Source of the DNA: Alkalihalobacillus pseudalcaliphilus | GTDB lineage: Bacteria; Bacillota; Bacilli; Bacillales; Bacillaceae_D | NCBI RefSeq assembly: GCF_028610675.1 | Contig: NZ_JAQQWS010000005.1 | Span: forward strand, 124,001-188,000 | Direction of reading: 5' to 3' | Length of the DNA: 64,000 bases | Shown: piece by piece, positions 8,274 to 17,422 of the stretch | Layout: the number at the start of each line of letters is the position of its first letter | Position numbering within the stretch: the first letter of the stretch is position 1 | Program-made: the position numbers and the translations under genes | The notes under the pieces: model-generated | What the model was told of the DNA's origin: nothing | Databases searched by the model: none | What the model saw: the letters and a program-made list of their open reading frames with translations, nothing else

Positions 8274-10928
8274 ATGCAAAAACGTGTGTATATGTTTGAT
8301 GAAGGCCATAAGGATATGAAGAATCGTCTAGGAGGTAAGGGTGCTAATTTAGCAGAAATGACACAAATAGGTTTACCGGTCCCTTACGGATTCACTATTA
8401 GCACAGATGCGTGCCATGATTATTATAATGACGGTAAGGCATTAAGTGAAACGATTAAAGATGAAATCATTGAGTCATTAAAAAAGTTAGAAGAAAGCAC
8501 AAATAAAAAGTTAGGCGATAAAGAAGCTCCACTATTTGTATCAGTACGCTCAGGCTCTGTCGTTTCAATGCCAGGAATGATGGACACAGTTCTTAATTTA
8601 GGAATGAATGATATTACGGTAGAAGCACAAAAAGAATTAACTGGAAATGGTCGTTTTGCTTATGATTCTTATCGTAGATTTATTCAAATGTTTTCAAATG
8701 TCGTTCTAGGTGTTGATATGTATTTCTTTGAAAGCCATTTAGATGAAGTGAAAGAAACAAAAGGTTATGTGAATGACCCTGAAATGCGTGAAGAGGATTG
8801 GAAGGAAATCGTTGTATCCTATAAAGGCATTGTTGAAAAGCATACAAATCAACCTTTCCCAGAAAATCCAATCGAGCAGTTAATGCTAGCTGTGAACGCT
8901 GTATTTGACTCATGGAACAATAAACGTGCAATCATCTATCGTCAATTAAATAAAATTCCTGACTCTTATGGCACAGCAGTAAATGTCCAAAGTATGGTAT
9001 TTGGAAACACGGGTGATGATTCAGGGACAGGTGTAGCCTTCACACGTAATCCTTCTACGGGTGAGAACCTTTTATACGGAGAGTTTTTATTAAATGCTCA
9101 AGGTGAGGATGTTGTTGCGGGTATTCGTACACCACAACCAATTGCACAACTAAATGAGGTTATGCCTGAAGTTTTCAAACAATTTGTCGATGTTTCATTG
9201 TTATTAGAGAAACATTATCGTGACATGCAAGATATTGAATTCACCGTTGAACAAGGTAAATTATATATTTTACAAACACGTAACGGAAAAAGAACAGCAG
9301 CATCAGCAGTTCGTGTCGCTGTAGAGATGGTTAACGACCATATATTAACAAAAGAAGAAGCCTTACTCCGTGTGCAACCGGAGCAATTAAACCAATTATT
9401 ACATCGTCGTATTGATGATAAAGCTCATGTCAATCAACTAACAAAAGGCTTACCAGCTTCTCCAGGTGCTGCAACAGGTAAAGTTGTATTCGACTCAGAG
9501 GAAGCAGAGGAATATAAGTCTAAAGGTGAAAAGGTCATATTAATTCGTCCAGAAACTACACCGGATGATATTCAAGGGATTATTGCAGCTGAGGCTGTTG
9601 TCACTTCACGTGGTGGAATGACTTCTCATGCGGCTGTTGTAGCTCGTGGTATGGGAAAACCTTGTATTTGTGGAGTCGAATCACTCAAAATTGATACAGC
9701 TGCCAAACGCTTTAAAGTTGGTGAAATAGAAGTTAAACATCTTGACACGATTACGATTGATGGTGGGACAGGATCAATTATGCTCGGAGAAGTGCCAATG
9801 ATTGAACCAAAGATTTCAGAGCAATTTAACGAACTTCTTCAATGGGCGGATGAAGTAAAAGCAATTGAGGTTCGTGCAAATGCTGATAATCCTGAGGACT
9901 CTGCTAAAGCGCTTGAACTAGGAGCAAAAGGTATTGGCCTATGTCGTACGGAGCATATGTTTATGCAGCCTGACCGTCAAAAACTAGTAAAAGAAATGAT
10001 TTTATCGTCTACATTAGCAGATAGGAATGTAGCACTTCAACAATTATTACCAATTCAACAAGAGGATTTTGAAGGTATCTTTACTATCATGCAAGATTTA
10101 CCGGTTACGGTTCGTTTACTTGACCCACCATTACATGAGTTCTTGCCAGATAAAGAAGAATTAATTGTAGAAGTAACTACTTTACGTCTTACAGAGCCAG
10201 AGTCATCTGAACTGAAAGAAAAAGAAGAGTTATTAAAGAAAGTTCAAGAGTTATCTGAAATGAATCCAATGTTAGGTCACCGTGGTTGCCGTTTAGGACT
10301 CATTCATCCAGAGATTTACGCTATGCAAGCAGAAGCTATTTTTAATGCGGCCATTACGATGCATAAAAAAGGTATTCACGTGAAGCCTGAAATTATGATT
10401 CCGTTAGTGGGTCATTCGAATGAACTAAAGGTAATGCGACAATTAGTAATTGATACGGCTGATAAAGTATTGGGTGCAGCAAACATAAAAGTTAAATACA
10501 CGGTTGGTACAATGATTGAAGTACCACGTGCAGCCTTAACGGCTGACCAGATTGCTTATGAAGCTGATTTCTTCTCATTTGGTACAAATGATTTAACTCA
10601 AACTACTTTTGGATTTAGTCGTGATGATGCGGAAGGTAAATTCCTACAATCTTATTTAGAAGATAAGGTTTTACCAGAGAATCCATTCCGAGTGTTAGAT
10701 AATGAAGGGGTAGGCCAGTTGGTAGAAATGGGTGTTAAGAAAGGAAGAGCGGTTAAGCCTTCTTTGAAAACAGGCATTTGTGGTGAGCATGGTGGCGAAG
10801 AGAATTCTATTGAGTTTTGTTTAAAAACTGGTTTAGATTATGTGAGTTGTTCTCCATATCGAGTACCATTAGCTCGTCTTGCCGCAGCACAAGCAACGAT
10901 TCGTAATGAAGGTGTTATCGCTAAATAA
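8274..10928 (+). CDS. ppdK: Pyruvate, phosphate dikinase
   Basis: A full-length (884-residue) PPDK, converting pyruvate, ATP and Pi to PEP, AMP and PPi, or the reverse. Visible parts: N-terminal ATP-grasp (GGKGANLAEM, SVVSMPGMMDTVLNLG), the phosphohistidine swivelling domain with GGMTSHAAVVARGMGKPC near residue 460, where the histidine carries phosphate and the threonine two residues before it is the PDRP target, and a C-terminal PEP-binding barrel with GTNDLTQTTFGFSRDD and GICGEHGG. ATG 8274 is preferred to GTG 8271 because GGAGG is then eight bases upstream. Last gene of the gapB-ccpN-PDRP-ppdK set, closed by a terminator. Confidence 0.97.
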   Translation: MQKRVYMFDEGHKDMKNRLGGKGANLAEMTQIGLPVPYGFTISTDACHDYYNDGKALSETIKDEIIESLKKLEESTNKKLGDKEAPLFVSVRSGSVVSMPGMMDTVLNLGMNDITVEAQKELTGNGRFAYDSYRRFIQMFSNVVLGVDMYFFESHLDEVKETKGYVNDPEMREEDWKEIVVSYKGIVEKHTNQPFPENPIEQLMLAVNAVFDSWNNKRAIIYRQLNKIPDSYGTAVNVQSMVFGNTGDDSGTGVAFTRNPSTGENLLYGEFLLNAQGEDVVAGIRTPQPIAQLNEVMPEVFKQFVDVSLLLEKHYRDMQDIEFTVEQGKLYILQTRNGKRTAASAVRVAVEMVNDHILTKEEALLRVQPEQLNQLLHRRIDDKAHVNQLTKGLPASPGAATGKVVFDSEEAEEYKSKGEKVILIRPETTPDDIQGIIAAEAVVTSRGGMTSHAAVVARGMGKPCICGVESLKIDTAAKRFKVGEIEVKHLDTITIDGGTGSIMLGEVPMIEPKISEQFNELLQWADEVKAIEVRANADNPEDSAKALELGAKGIGLCRTEHMFMQPDRQKLVKEMILSSTLADRNVALQQLLPIQQEDFEGIFTIMQDLPVTVRLLDPPLHEFLPDKEELIVEVTTLRLTEPESSELKEKEELLKKVQELSEMNPMLGHRGCRLGLIHPEIYAMQAEAIFNAAITMHKKGIHVKPEIMIPLVGHSNELKVMRQLVIDTADKVLGAANIKVKYTVGTMIEVPRAALTADQIAYEADFFSFGTNDLTQTTFGFSRDDAEGKFLQSYLEDKVLPENPFRVLDNEGVGQLVEMGVKKGRAVKPSLKTGICGEHGGEENSIEFCLKTGLDYVSCSPYRVPLARLAAAQATIRNEGVIAK

Positions 10929-10942
10929 TAAATAAAAAAATG

Positions 10943-10978
10943 ACCCTACATAGGTATGATGCCTTGTAGGGTTTTTGG
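10943..10978 (+). terminator. Terminator after ppdK
   Basis: ACCCTACA and TGTAGGGT pair around a 13-base loop, followed by TTTTT. Confidence 0.8.
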
Positions 10979-11412
10979 TATGAAAGTAAGTGCTGATGCG
11001 CCATGTCGGTTTTGTTAGGAAGGTATATGGAGGGAATCTTAACAAAGTGAAATTAAATGAATAAAAAACATAGTAAGTATCAAAATAAGACCAAACTACA
11101 AGCAGAACATGACACAGCTACTCATCACCAACAAACATGAAAGTTGGTCTTTGCAGCAATGAAGCGAGAAAACTGGGCACCAATGCGGAGCAAATCAAAA
11201 TACGCCGCATTGAAGTCGGAAAAAGAACCTTTAATACGGCGTAAATGAAAAAGAGTGCTCATTTGATATCGAAAAATAGCTTGTATTTACCGCCATTATA
11301 AACTAGTAATTAATTCAAGTGTACGAACCAAGAAGCCTGCACCAACCCATTCCCGTAGCGATATTCGAAGGGGAAAACCATCGTTCTTTAGTTACACTTT
11401 CATACAAAAGGA
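10978..11412 (+). repeat. Non-coding region bounded by inverted family A ends, with strong hairpins
   Basis: The 493-base gap before the YtxH-like gene begins GGTATGAAAGTAA and ends TTACACTTTCATACAAAA, an inverted pair of the family A tail motif. Inside are a family-A-like piece (CACCAACAAACATGAAAG near 11118) and a hairpin in which 11201-11215 pairs with 11230-11244 (TACGCCGCATTGAAG with CTTTAATACGGCGTA; one mismatch, one wobble). An alternative stem, CAATGCGG 11181-11188 with CCGCATTG 11205-11212, shares bases with it, so the two are mutually exclusive. The tail provides AAAGGAG for the next gene. A 27-codon ORF at 11057 has no convincing ribosome site. Confidence 0.5.
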
Positions 11413-11421
11413 GAAAAAACC

Positions 11422-11736
11422 ATGTTCAAACGTAAAAAAAACTATGTTCGTTCGTATATGCTAGGTTCTATCTTTGGGGGACTTTGTGGTGTAGCGGGAG
11501 CACTTTTGATGCAGCCTGGAACCCAAGCTAAAGTTAAAACGATGTATCAAAAGCAAAGAGAGAAGCTAACGGAGAAGGCACCTAAATTATCACAGCACTT
11601 ACTCGAGCTAGGTGAAGAATGGGCAGAAGACTTAATAGGAAATACAGGAGAAAACAAAAAGGATAAAACGGACTCAGTAGATGTTGGCAAACTTATTCAG
11701 ACTGTATTAGATAAGGAAGATTGGAAAAAGAGATAG
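11422..11736 (+). CDS. YtxH domain protein
   Basis: A 104-residue small envelope-associated protein. The N-terminus is basic, followed by a single glycine-rich hydrophobic segment (about residues 14-32, LGSIFGGLCGVAGALLMQPG) and a charged, probably helical tail. That layout is typical of YtxH/general-stress associated proteins of Bacillus. The molecular function of the family is not established. ATG 11422 is preceded by AAAGGAG, which lies in the tail of an intergenic repeat. It stands alone between ppdK and the MscS gene. Confidence 0.75.
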   Translation: MFKRKKNYVRSYMLGSIFGGLCGVAGALLMQPGTQAKVKTMYQKQREKLTEKAPKLSQHLLELGEEWAEDLIGNTGENKKDKTDSVDVGKLIQTVLDKEDWKKR

Positions 11737-11863
11737 TCTATGATTGGTATAGTATGAATTCTTATATTTTTGATATTTATGCGTTAATCTCACGTACCTT
11801 TTTACTTTCATCTACTCATAGATGTGGTAAAATAAGGTCGAATTAAAAAGGTGGGATTAATAA

Positions 11864-13051
11864 ATGGACGAACTTATTCAAGATACGCAAGAGCAAATTG
11901 AAAATCAACGAGCCGTTTGGGAACAATGGTGGGATAGATTTCTAAATTTACATTGGGAAGATATCGGGATTGCGATTATCATATTTTTAATTTTCCTTAT
12001 GCTTCGTAAGGTTTTTACAAAATATGTATACAAATTTATTCTAGCTGTTGCAAGAAAAACCCCCGCTGAAACGATTTCTAACATATTAGCCTCATTTGAA
12101 CAGCCCTTTAGATGGTTTTGGGTGGTCATTGGTTCATACTTAGCCTTAAAGTATTTGCCATACACGACAGGCAATTTTTTAGATGATTTATACCAGTCGT
12201 TTATCATTGCTTTAGTTGGTTGGGGCTTTTTTAATTATTTTTCCCAGCACTCAACGCTTTTTACCAAACTCGCTGAGAAAACGAATTTAGAAGACGATTC
12301 AATGCTGATTCCATTCTTGTCAAAATTTATTCGGACAGCCATTGTTGTCTTGACTTTTGTCATCATCATTAGTGGTCATGGTATTGAAATTGGGGCGTTT
12401 GTTGCTGGTATGGGTGTTGCTGGTTTAGCGGTATCATTAGCTGCCCAAGATACGATTAGCAACTTCTTAGGTGGTGTTGTAATTGTGACGGAGAAGCCTT
12501 TCTCAAAAGGAGACTGGATTGAAACACCGGCGGTAGAAGGAACGGTTGAGGATATATCATTTAGAAGTACGCTTGTCCGAACTTTCTCAGATACACTCGT
12601 TACGATTCCAAACTCCACGCTAGCTAATAGTCCAATCACGAACTGGTCTAAAATGAGCAAGCGTCGTGTAGACTTTGAGTTAGGTGTCATGATCGATACG
12701 CCAATTGAGCGTGTGAAAGAAGCTGTTCAAGATATTGATGAGCTATTACGAAACCATAAGGATGTACACCAAGATTTGATTTTGGTTAATTTCACAGAAA
12801 TTAGGGAGTCACGTCTAGGTATTTTTATTTATTACTTTACTAAAACGACAGTATGGTCAGAGTATTTGAATGTAAAGGAGGATATTAATCTAGAGATTCT
12901 AAAAATCTTAAAGGAAGATCAAGTGGATGTAGCTATCCCTAGCCAGAATTTAATCGTAACCGACCCAGAAAAAGAAGAAGAACTGGAGTTAAAGGTTAAA
13001 GAGCTAGAAGTAAAAGCAAGGCAATTAGAAAATCCTGATTCAAGTGAATAA
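11864..13051 (+). CDS. Small-conductance mechanosensitive channel (MscS family, YkuT-like)
   Basis: A 395-residue MscS-type channel that releases solutes on hypo-osmotic shock. Hydrophobic segments lie near residues 25-45, 80-95, 105-125, 150-170 and the pore helix TM3 (AFVAGMGVAGLAVSLAAQDTI with the glycine/alanine packing pattern). The beta domain follows (PFSKGDWIETPAVEGTVEDISFRST, and TIPNSTLANSPITNWS). The C-terminus ends in a Glu/Lys-rich, probably coiled-coil tail. It is longer than B. subtilis YkuT (about 267 residues). Context fits ykuT: dapH, dapL, ykuS, ykuU and ykuV homologues follow within 7 kb, although the order is changed and an AEC transporter intervenes. Confidence 0.92.
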   Translation: MDELIQDTQEQIENQRAVWEQWWDRFLNLHWEDIGIAIIIFLIFLMLRKVFTKYVYKFILAVARKTPAETISNILASFEQPFRWFWVVIGSYLALKYLPYTTGNFLDDLYQSFIIALVGWGFFNYFSQHSTLFTKLAEKTNLEDDSMLIPFLSKFIRTAIVVLTFVIIISGHGIEIGAFVAGMGVAGLAVSLAAQDTISNFLGGVVIVTEKPFSKGDWIETPAVEGTVEDISFRSTLVRTFSDTLVTIPNSTLANSPITNWSKMSKRRVDFELGVMIDTPIERVKEAVQDIDELLRNHKDVHQDLILVNFTEIRESRLGIFIYYFTKTTVWSEYLNVKEDINLEILKILKEDQVDVAIPSQNLIVTDPEKEEELELKVKELEVKARQLENPDSSE

Positions 13052-13081
13052 ATAGGCAAGAGGATTGTTTCTTCTACAATG

Positions 13082-13115
13082 AGCCGGTGACATTTAGCCA
13101 AAATGTCACCGGCTT
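13082..13115 (+). terminator. Terminator after mscS-type gene
   Basis: AGCCGGTGACATTT and AAATGTCACCGGCT form a 14-base-pair stem, followed by TTGCTTATTTT. Confidence 0.85.
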
Positions 13116-13204
13116 TGCTTATTTTATAGAACACGAATTGGCTTTACGTAAGATATGCTATACTAATCTCATTTAATGATGTAAGAATAAAAGAGGCGAT
13201 CAGT

Positions 13205-14101
13205 ATGAGTATGTTTTTGGAAGTGGTTCTCCCAGTCTGTATGATTTTTCTAGTCGGTTATTTAATTCAATCTTGGCGGAAAGTAGATATTAAACCGATA
13301 TCCACATTAGCGATTTACGTGCTAACTCCGGCACTCGTTTTTCGAACTTTCACCAGTTCACCTTTAAACATCAACTATTTTTATATGCTCGTATTTTCTT
13401 TATTATTACTAGTATCTTTGATTATCATAAATAAGGTGTTTGTTAAGATAAAAAAATTAGATTCGCAAACAGAAAGTAGTTTAATCCTATCAACGTCATT
13501 TAAAAATGCAGGGAATTACGGGGCACCGATCATATTATTTGCGTATGGTGAGGCTGGATTCGCTTTTGCTGTTATGTACATGGTGTTACAGTCAATGATT
13601 AATAATTCAGTTGGTGTTTATTATGCGGCAAGAGGTTCATTAGGAATAAGTGTTGCTTTAAAAACGATCTTCACGATGCCCACCACTTATGCGATGTTGA
13701 TAGCCTTGGTTGTGAATATTTTTGATGTAAACTTATCAGGAGCCATACAAATGCCAATACACTTATTAGCGGAAGCATCCATTCCTGTTGCCATGATTAT
13801 ATTAGGGATGCAGTTAGCGACAATTAGATTTACACAAATTGACTGGTCTTTATTATCGTTCTCTGTCGTGACCCGGTTATTTTTATCACCTTTTATTGCA
13901 TTTTTGATTACTTTGATGTTACCCATTGATCCACTCTTACAAAAGGTACTGATTGTTACTGCAGCAATGCCAACAGCTGCGATGATTGTCATGTTTGCCG
14001 TACAATTTAATTCAAAGCCTCAATATGTATCAACAGTAACTTTGGTTACGACGATACTAAGTATTTTTACAATAACGGGTCTGCTTATAATTCTAGATTA
14101 A
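13205..14101 (+). CDS. AEC family transporter
   Basis: A 298-residue integral membrane protein with about ten hydrophobic segments and the AEC (auxin efflux carrier/malate permease) pattern: paired five-helix halves, with STSFKNAGNYGAPIILFAYGE in the first half and MILGMQLA then TAAMPTAAMIVMFAVQF in the second. The family exports or imports small carboxylates; Bacillus members are not substrate-assigned. ATG 13205 has AGAGGCGATC upstream. It sits between the MscS gene and dapH as a separate unit. Confidence 0.88.
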   Translation: MSMFLEVVLPVCMIFLVGYLIQSWRKVDIKPISTLAIYVLTPALVFRTFTSSPLNINYFYMLVFSLLLLVSLIIINKVFVKIKKLDSQTESSLILSTSFKNAGNYGAPIILFAYGEAGFAFAVMYMVLQSMINNSVGVYYAARGSLGISVALKTIFTMPTTYAMLIALVVNIFDVNLSGAIQMPIHLLAEASIPVAMIILGMQLATIRFTQIDWSLLSFSVVTRLFLSPFIAFLITLMLPIDPLLQKVLIVTAAMPTAAMIVMFAVQFNSKPQYVSTVTLVTTILSIFTITGLLIILD

Positions 14102-14194
14102 CTTCTTTTTTATCTATGATAATTTGTTTGCTTTTTTTAGAAGAAATCTCTATCATAAGAGAAGATTAGAATATGTTTAGGAGGATACATAACC

Positions 14195-14917
14195 ATGAAA
14201 ATGATGGATGCAAATGAAATTATTCAATTTATCTCAACAAGTAAGAAAAAAACACCTGTGAAAGTTCATATTAAAGGTGATATTGCAGGAATAGACTTTG
14301 GAAATGATACGAAAACATTTATAACAGGAAATACAGGTGTTCTTTTTGGAGATTGGACAGAAATTGAAGCTGTTTTAGAAGAAAACAGTGCAAAAATCGA
14401 GGACTATGTGGTTGAAAATGACCGTCGTAACTCGGCAGTTCCTATGCTTGACCTAAAAGGGATTAATGCTCGTATTGAGCCAGGTGCTATCATTCGTGAC
14501 CAAGTTGAAATTGGTGATAATGCTGTCATTATGATGGGAGCAAGCATTAATATTGGTGCAGTAATTGGTGAAGGTACAATGATTGATATGAACGCTGTCT
14601 TAGGTGGACGAGCTACTGTAGGAAAGAATTGCCATATCGGTGCTGGTTCGGTATTAGCAGGGGTCATTGAACCACCTTCTGCTCAACCAGTCATTATTGA
14701 GGACGAAGTAGTAGTGGGGGCAAATGTTGTTGTATTAGAAGGAGTTCGCGTTGGAAAAGGTGCTGTATTAGCTGCTGGTGCGGTTGTAACCGAAGATGTA
14801 CCACCAAATACGGTTGTTGCTGGTATTCCGGCTCGTGTTATTAAAGAAATCGATGAAAAAACAAAAGGTAAGACGGAGATCAAGAAAGAATTACGTCGTT
14901 TAAATGAAGATATTTAA
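14195..14917 (+). CDS. dapH: Tetrahydrodipicolinate N-acetyltransferase
   Basis: A 240-residue left-handed beta-helix acetyltransferase. The N-terminal 85 residues are the DapH-specific domain; hexapeptide repeats run from about residue 90 to 205 (IEPGAIIRDQVEIGDNAVIMM, IGAVIGEGTMIDMNAVLGGRA). It acetylates L-2,3,4,5-tetrahydrodipicolinate using acetyl-CoA in lysine and meso-diaminopimelate synthesis. AGGAGG sits ten bases before ATG 14195. Downstream are an aminotransferase and the deacetylase of the same branch, so three consecutive steps lie together. B. subtilis orthologue: YkuQ. Confidence 0.96.
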   Translation: MKMMDANEIIQFISTSKKKTPVKVHIKGDIAGIDFGNDTKTFITGNTGVLFGDWTEIEAVLEENSAKIEDYVVENDRRNSAVPMLDLKGINARIEPGAIIRDQVEIGDNAVIMMGASINIGAVIGEGTMIDMNAVLGGRATVGKNCHIGAGSVLAGVIEPPSAQPVIIEDEVVVGANVVVLEGVRVGKGAVLAAGAVVTEDVPPNTVVAGIPARVIKEIDEKTKGKTEIKKELRRLNEDI

Positions 14918-15000
14918 GGAACATTTGAAAGTAGCTTTGTTGTACGGGAACTCTCGTCAGCAAGGCTCTTTCCTTACATAAAGCAAAAGGAGAGAGAGAG

Positions 15001-16200
15001 TTGGATTGGATAAAACGTGATCAAAAAGCCATTATGTCTACATATAACCGCTTACCTGTTACGATTGCCAAGGGGGAAGGTAGTTATTTAATAGATGTTG
15101 AAGGTAAAAAGTATTTAGATTTCTTTACAGGATTGGCGGTAAATATATTAGGACATTCTCACCCTAAAATTGTCCAAACATTAAAAGAACAAGGGGAGAA
15201 ATTCCTCCATATTTCTAATGTTTTCATTAATCAACCAGCAATCATGCTAGCAGAGAGGTTAGTGGAACTTTCCATAGACGGAAAAGTCTTTTTTACCAAT
15301 TCAGGTGCGGAAGCTACAGAAGCGGCAATTAAGCTGATCCACAAACATTCTGTCCAGGCAGGGCAACATCAAAAAGGTATTGTTGTTTTAGAAAAAAGCT
15401 TTCACGGTCGTACTTTAGGAGCGATCAAATTAACACGTCAGCCAGGAGTGTACCAAGATTTCCCAACGACAAATATTCCTGTCTATGAAACAAAGCCTGA
15501 GGATATTGAAGAACTTGAGCTCATTTTTAAAGAACATCAACCTGCGGCACTTCTCATGGAGCCAATTTTAGGGTCAGGGGGCATTGTCCCACTATCTAAA
15601 AATTATCTGAAAGAGGTTCAAGCCCTTTGTAGACAATATGGAGTTTTACTTTGTATGGATGAAATCCAAACTGGAATCGGTCGAACGGGAACCTTTTTTG
15701 CTTATCAGCAAGCAGGTATCGAGCCTGATGTGATTTTATTTGCAAAAGGTGTAGGAGGGGGGTTACCTTTAGGGGGAATTATCGTTGCTGATCCATACGT
15801 AAAACTTTTTCAACCAGGGGATCACGGAACTACCTTTGCACCCTCACCATTAAGTGCTGCTTTAGGAAATACCGTTTTAGAGGTTTTACTTGAGGACGGT
15901 TTGATGAAGAAAAGTGTAGAGGTTGCGGAGAAGCTTTGGACCGATTTAGAAGGTTTACAGGGTAAATTCCCTCACTATATTGAAAGTATCCGTGGAAAGG
16001 GAATGATGGTAGGGATCGCTTTAACTCTTGATGCTAAACAGGTGAAGGTTATACAAAAGCAGTTACTCCACGATGGATATATGGTAGATGTCACACAGCA
16101 AACGATTATTCGTTTATTACCTCCGTTAACGATATCTATTGCAGAAATAGAACGTTTAATAACTGCTATTCAAGGGCATTTAGACGAGCTAAGCCAATGA
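15001..16200 (+). CDS. Class III aminotransferase (ArgD-like), likely N-acetyl-LL-DAP aminotransferase by context
   Basis: A 399-residue PLP enzyme of the acetylornithine/ornithine aminotransferase family. Visible: GLAVNILGHSHPKI near the start, the phosphate-binding TNSGAEATEAAIK, the aspartate in MDEIQTGIGRTG and the Schiff-base lysine in LFAKGVGGGLPLGG. Start is TTG 15001 after GGAGAGAGAG; no ATG gives a full N-terminus. It lies between dapH and dapL. In B. subtilis the intervening transamination is done by the class I enzyme PatA, encoded elsewhere, and ykuQ and ykuR are adjacent. The position suggests this enzyme makes or uses N-acetyl-LL-diaminopimelate; an arginine-pathway role cannot be excluded from sequence. 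Confidence 0.85.
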   Translation: MDWIKRDQKAIMSTYNRLPVTIAKGEGSYLIDVEGKKYLDFFTGLAVNILGHSHPKIVQTLKEQGEKFLHISNVFINQPAIMLAERLVELSIDGKVFFTNSGAEATEAAIKLIHKHSVQAGQHQKGIVVLEKSFHGRTLGAIKLTRQPGVYQDFPTTNIPVYETKPEDIEELELIFKEHQPAALLMEPILGSGGIVPLSKNYLKEVQALCRQYGVLLCMDEIQTGIGRTGTFFAYQQAGIEPDVILFAKGVGGGLPLGGIIVADPYVKLFQPGDHGTTFAPSPLSAALGNTVLEVLLEDGLMKKSVEVAEKLWTDLEGLQGKFPHYIESIRGKGMMVGIALTLDAKQVKVIQKQLLHDGYMVDVTQQTIIRLLPPLTISIAEIERLITAIQGHLDELSQ

Positions 16201-16211
16201 GAGGTGTTAAG

Positions 16212-17336
16212 ATGAATAGACCAACGCCAATTGAGATTAGAAGAGAGCTCCATCAAATTCCTGAACCAGGTTTTGCTGAATATAAAACACAAGCATATCT
16301 TTTGCGATACATTCAAACCTTACCGCAGGATTTGCTTCAAATCAAAACGTGGAAGACGGGTATACTTATTTTCGTTAAAGGCTCCGTAGGTAATAGGACA
16401 TTTGGGTATAGAGCTGATATGGATGGGTTGCCGATAGCTGAACAAACAACGTATCAATCATTTCGCTCCCAACACACTGATTATATGCATGCTTGTGGAC
16501 ATGACCTCCATATGGCAATTGCCCTAGGTATATTAACTCAAGTTGCTGAAAGTCAACCCGTACAGAATCTTTTATTTATCTTTCAGCCTGCAGAAGAAGG
16601 TCCAGGTGGGGCAATGCCATTATTACAATCAGCTGAGTTTCGTCAATGGAAGCCCGATGAGATTTTTGCTTTGCATATTGCCCCTGACTATAAGGTTGGA
16701 GAAGTTGCGTCTAAGCCAGGATTATTATTTGCTAATACTTCCGAGCTTTTTATTGACTTAAAAGGAAAAGGCGGTCATGCGGCTTACCCACATACAGCCA
16801 ATGACATGGTTGTTGCGGCAAGTCATTTAGTTACACAGCTTCAAACCATTATTGCAAGAAATATCGATCCCCTTGATTCGGGTGTCGTAACGATTGGGGT
16901 TATAAAAGGTGGGACGAAGCAAAACATAATTGCTGATTCAGCCCGAATTGAAGGGACCATTCGCTCGTTATCGATCGAATCCATGCATTCTATTAAAAAG
17001 AGAATCAAAGCTTTATTGAAAGGAATTGAAGTAGGATTTGAGTGTGATGCTACAATTGATTATGGTTCAAATTATTGTCAAGTATACAATGATGAGTTGC
17101 TAATCAATGAACTAGAGCAATTTTTAGCGAAGAAACCTGCCATTCAATATATTCAATGTAAGGAAGCCATGACGGGTGAGGACTTTGGTTATTTTTTAGA
17201 AGATATCCCTGGTTTTATGGTTTGGTTAGGGGTGGATAGTCCTTACGGTTTACATGATGCAAGAATTGAGCCGAATGAAGAAGCTATAACTGTTGCGATT
17301 GAGTTATTTACAGACTTTTTCTCCCAACGGTTATGA
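16212..17336 (+). CDS. dapL: N-acetyldiaminopimelate deacetylase
   Basis: A 374-residue M20 amidohydrolase, the same length as B. subtilis YkuR. Metal-ligand motifs are visible: YRADMDGLP, HACGHDLHMA and PAEEGPGGA, with a later GKGGHAAYPH dimerisation-domain motif. It removes acetate from N-acetyl-LL-diaminopimelate, giving LL-DAP for lysine and peptidoglycan. ATG 16212 follows GAGAGGTG; an ATG at 16197 overlaps the upstream gene and has no ribosome site. The small YkuS gene follows 86 bases later. Confidence 0.93.
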   Translation: MNRPTPIEIRRELHQIPEPGFAEYKTQAYLLRYIQTLPQDLLQIKTWKTGILIFVKGSVGNRTFGYRADMDGLPIAEQTTYQSFRSQHTDYMHACGHDLHMAIALGILTQVAESQPVQNLLFIFQPAEEGPGGAMPLLQSAEFRQWKPDEIFALHIAPDYKVGEVASKPGLLFANTSELFIDLKGKGGHAAYPHTANDMVVAASHLVTQLQTIIARNIDPLDSGVVTIGVIKGGTKQNIIADSARIEGTIRSLSIESMHSIKKRIKALLKGIEVGFECDATIDYGSNYCQVYNDELLINELEQFLAKKPAIQYIQCKEAMTGEDFGYFLEDIPGFMVWLGVDSPYGLHDARIEPNEEAITVAIELFTDFFSQRL

Positions 17337-17422
17337 GCCGAGTAAAGAACATGCATAATTTCTCCGTATAGGGATATTCTAACAAATGCAACAAGTCCCT
17401 AAAAACATGGAGGTATAAGAGT

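Noticed and set aside
11057..11140. 27-codon ORF (MNKKHSKYQNK...) between ppdK and ytxH
   Set aside because: Weak ribosome site and its end runs into a repeat fragment; may be a relic but cannot be supported.
14102..14194. Lysine riboswitch before dapH
   Set aside because: The leader is only about 90 bases and lacks the conserved L-box core; just a small hairpin is present.
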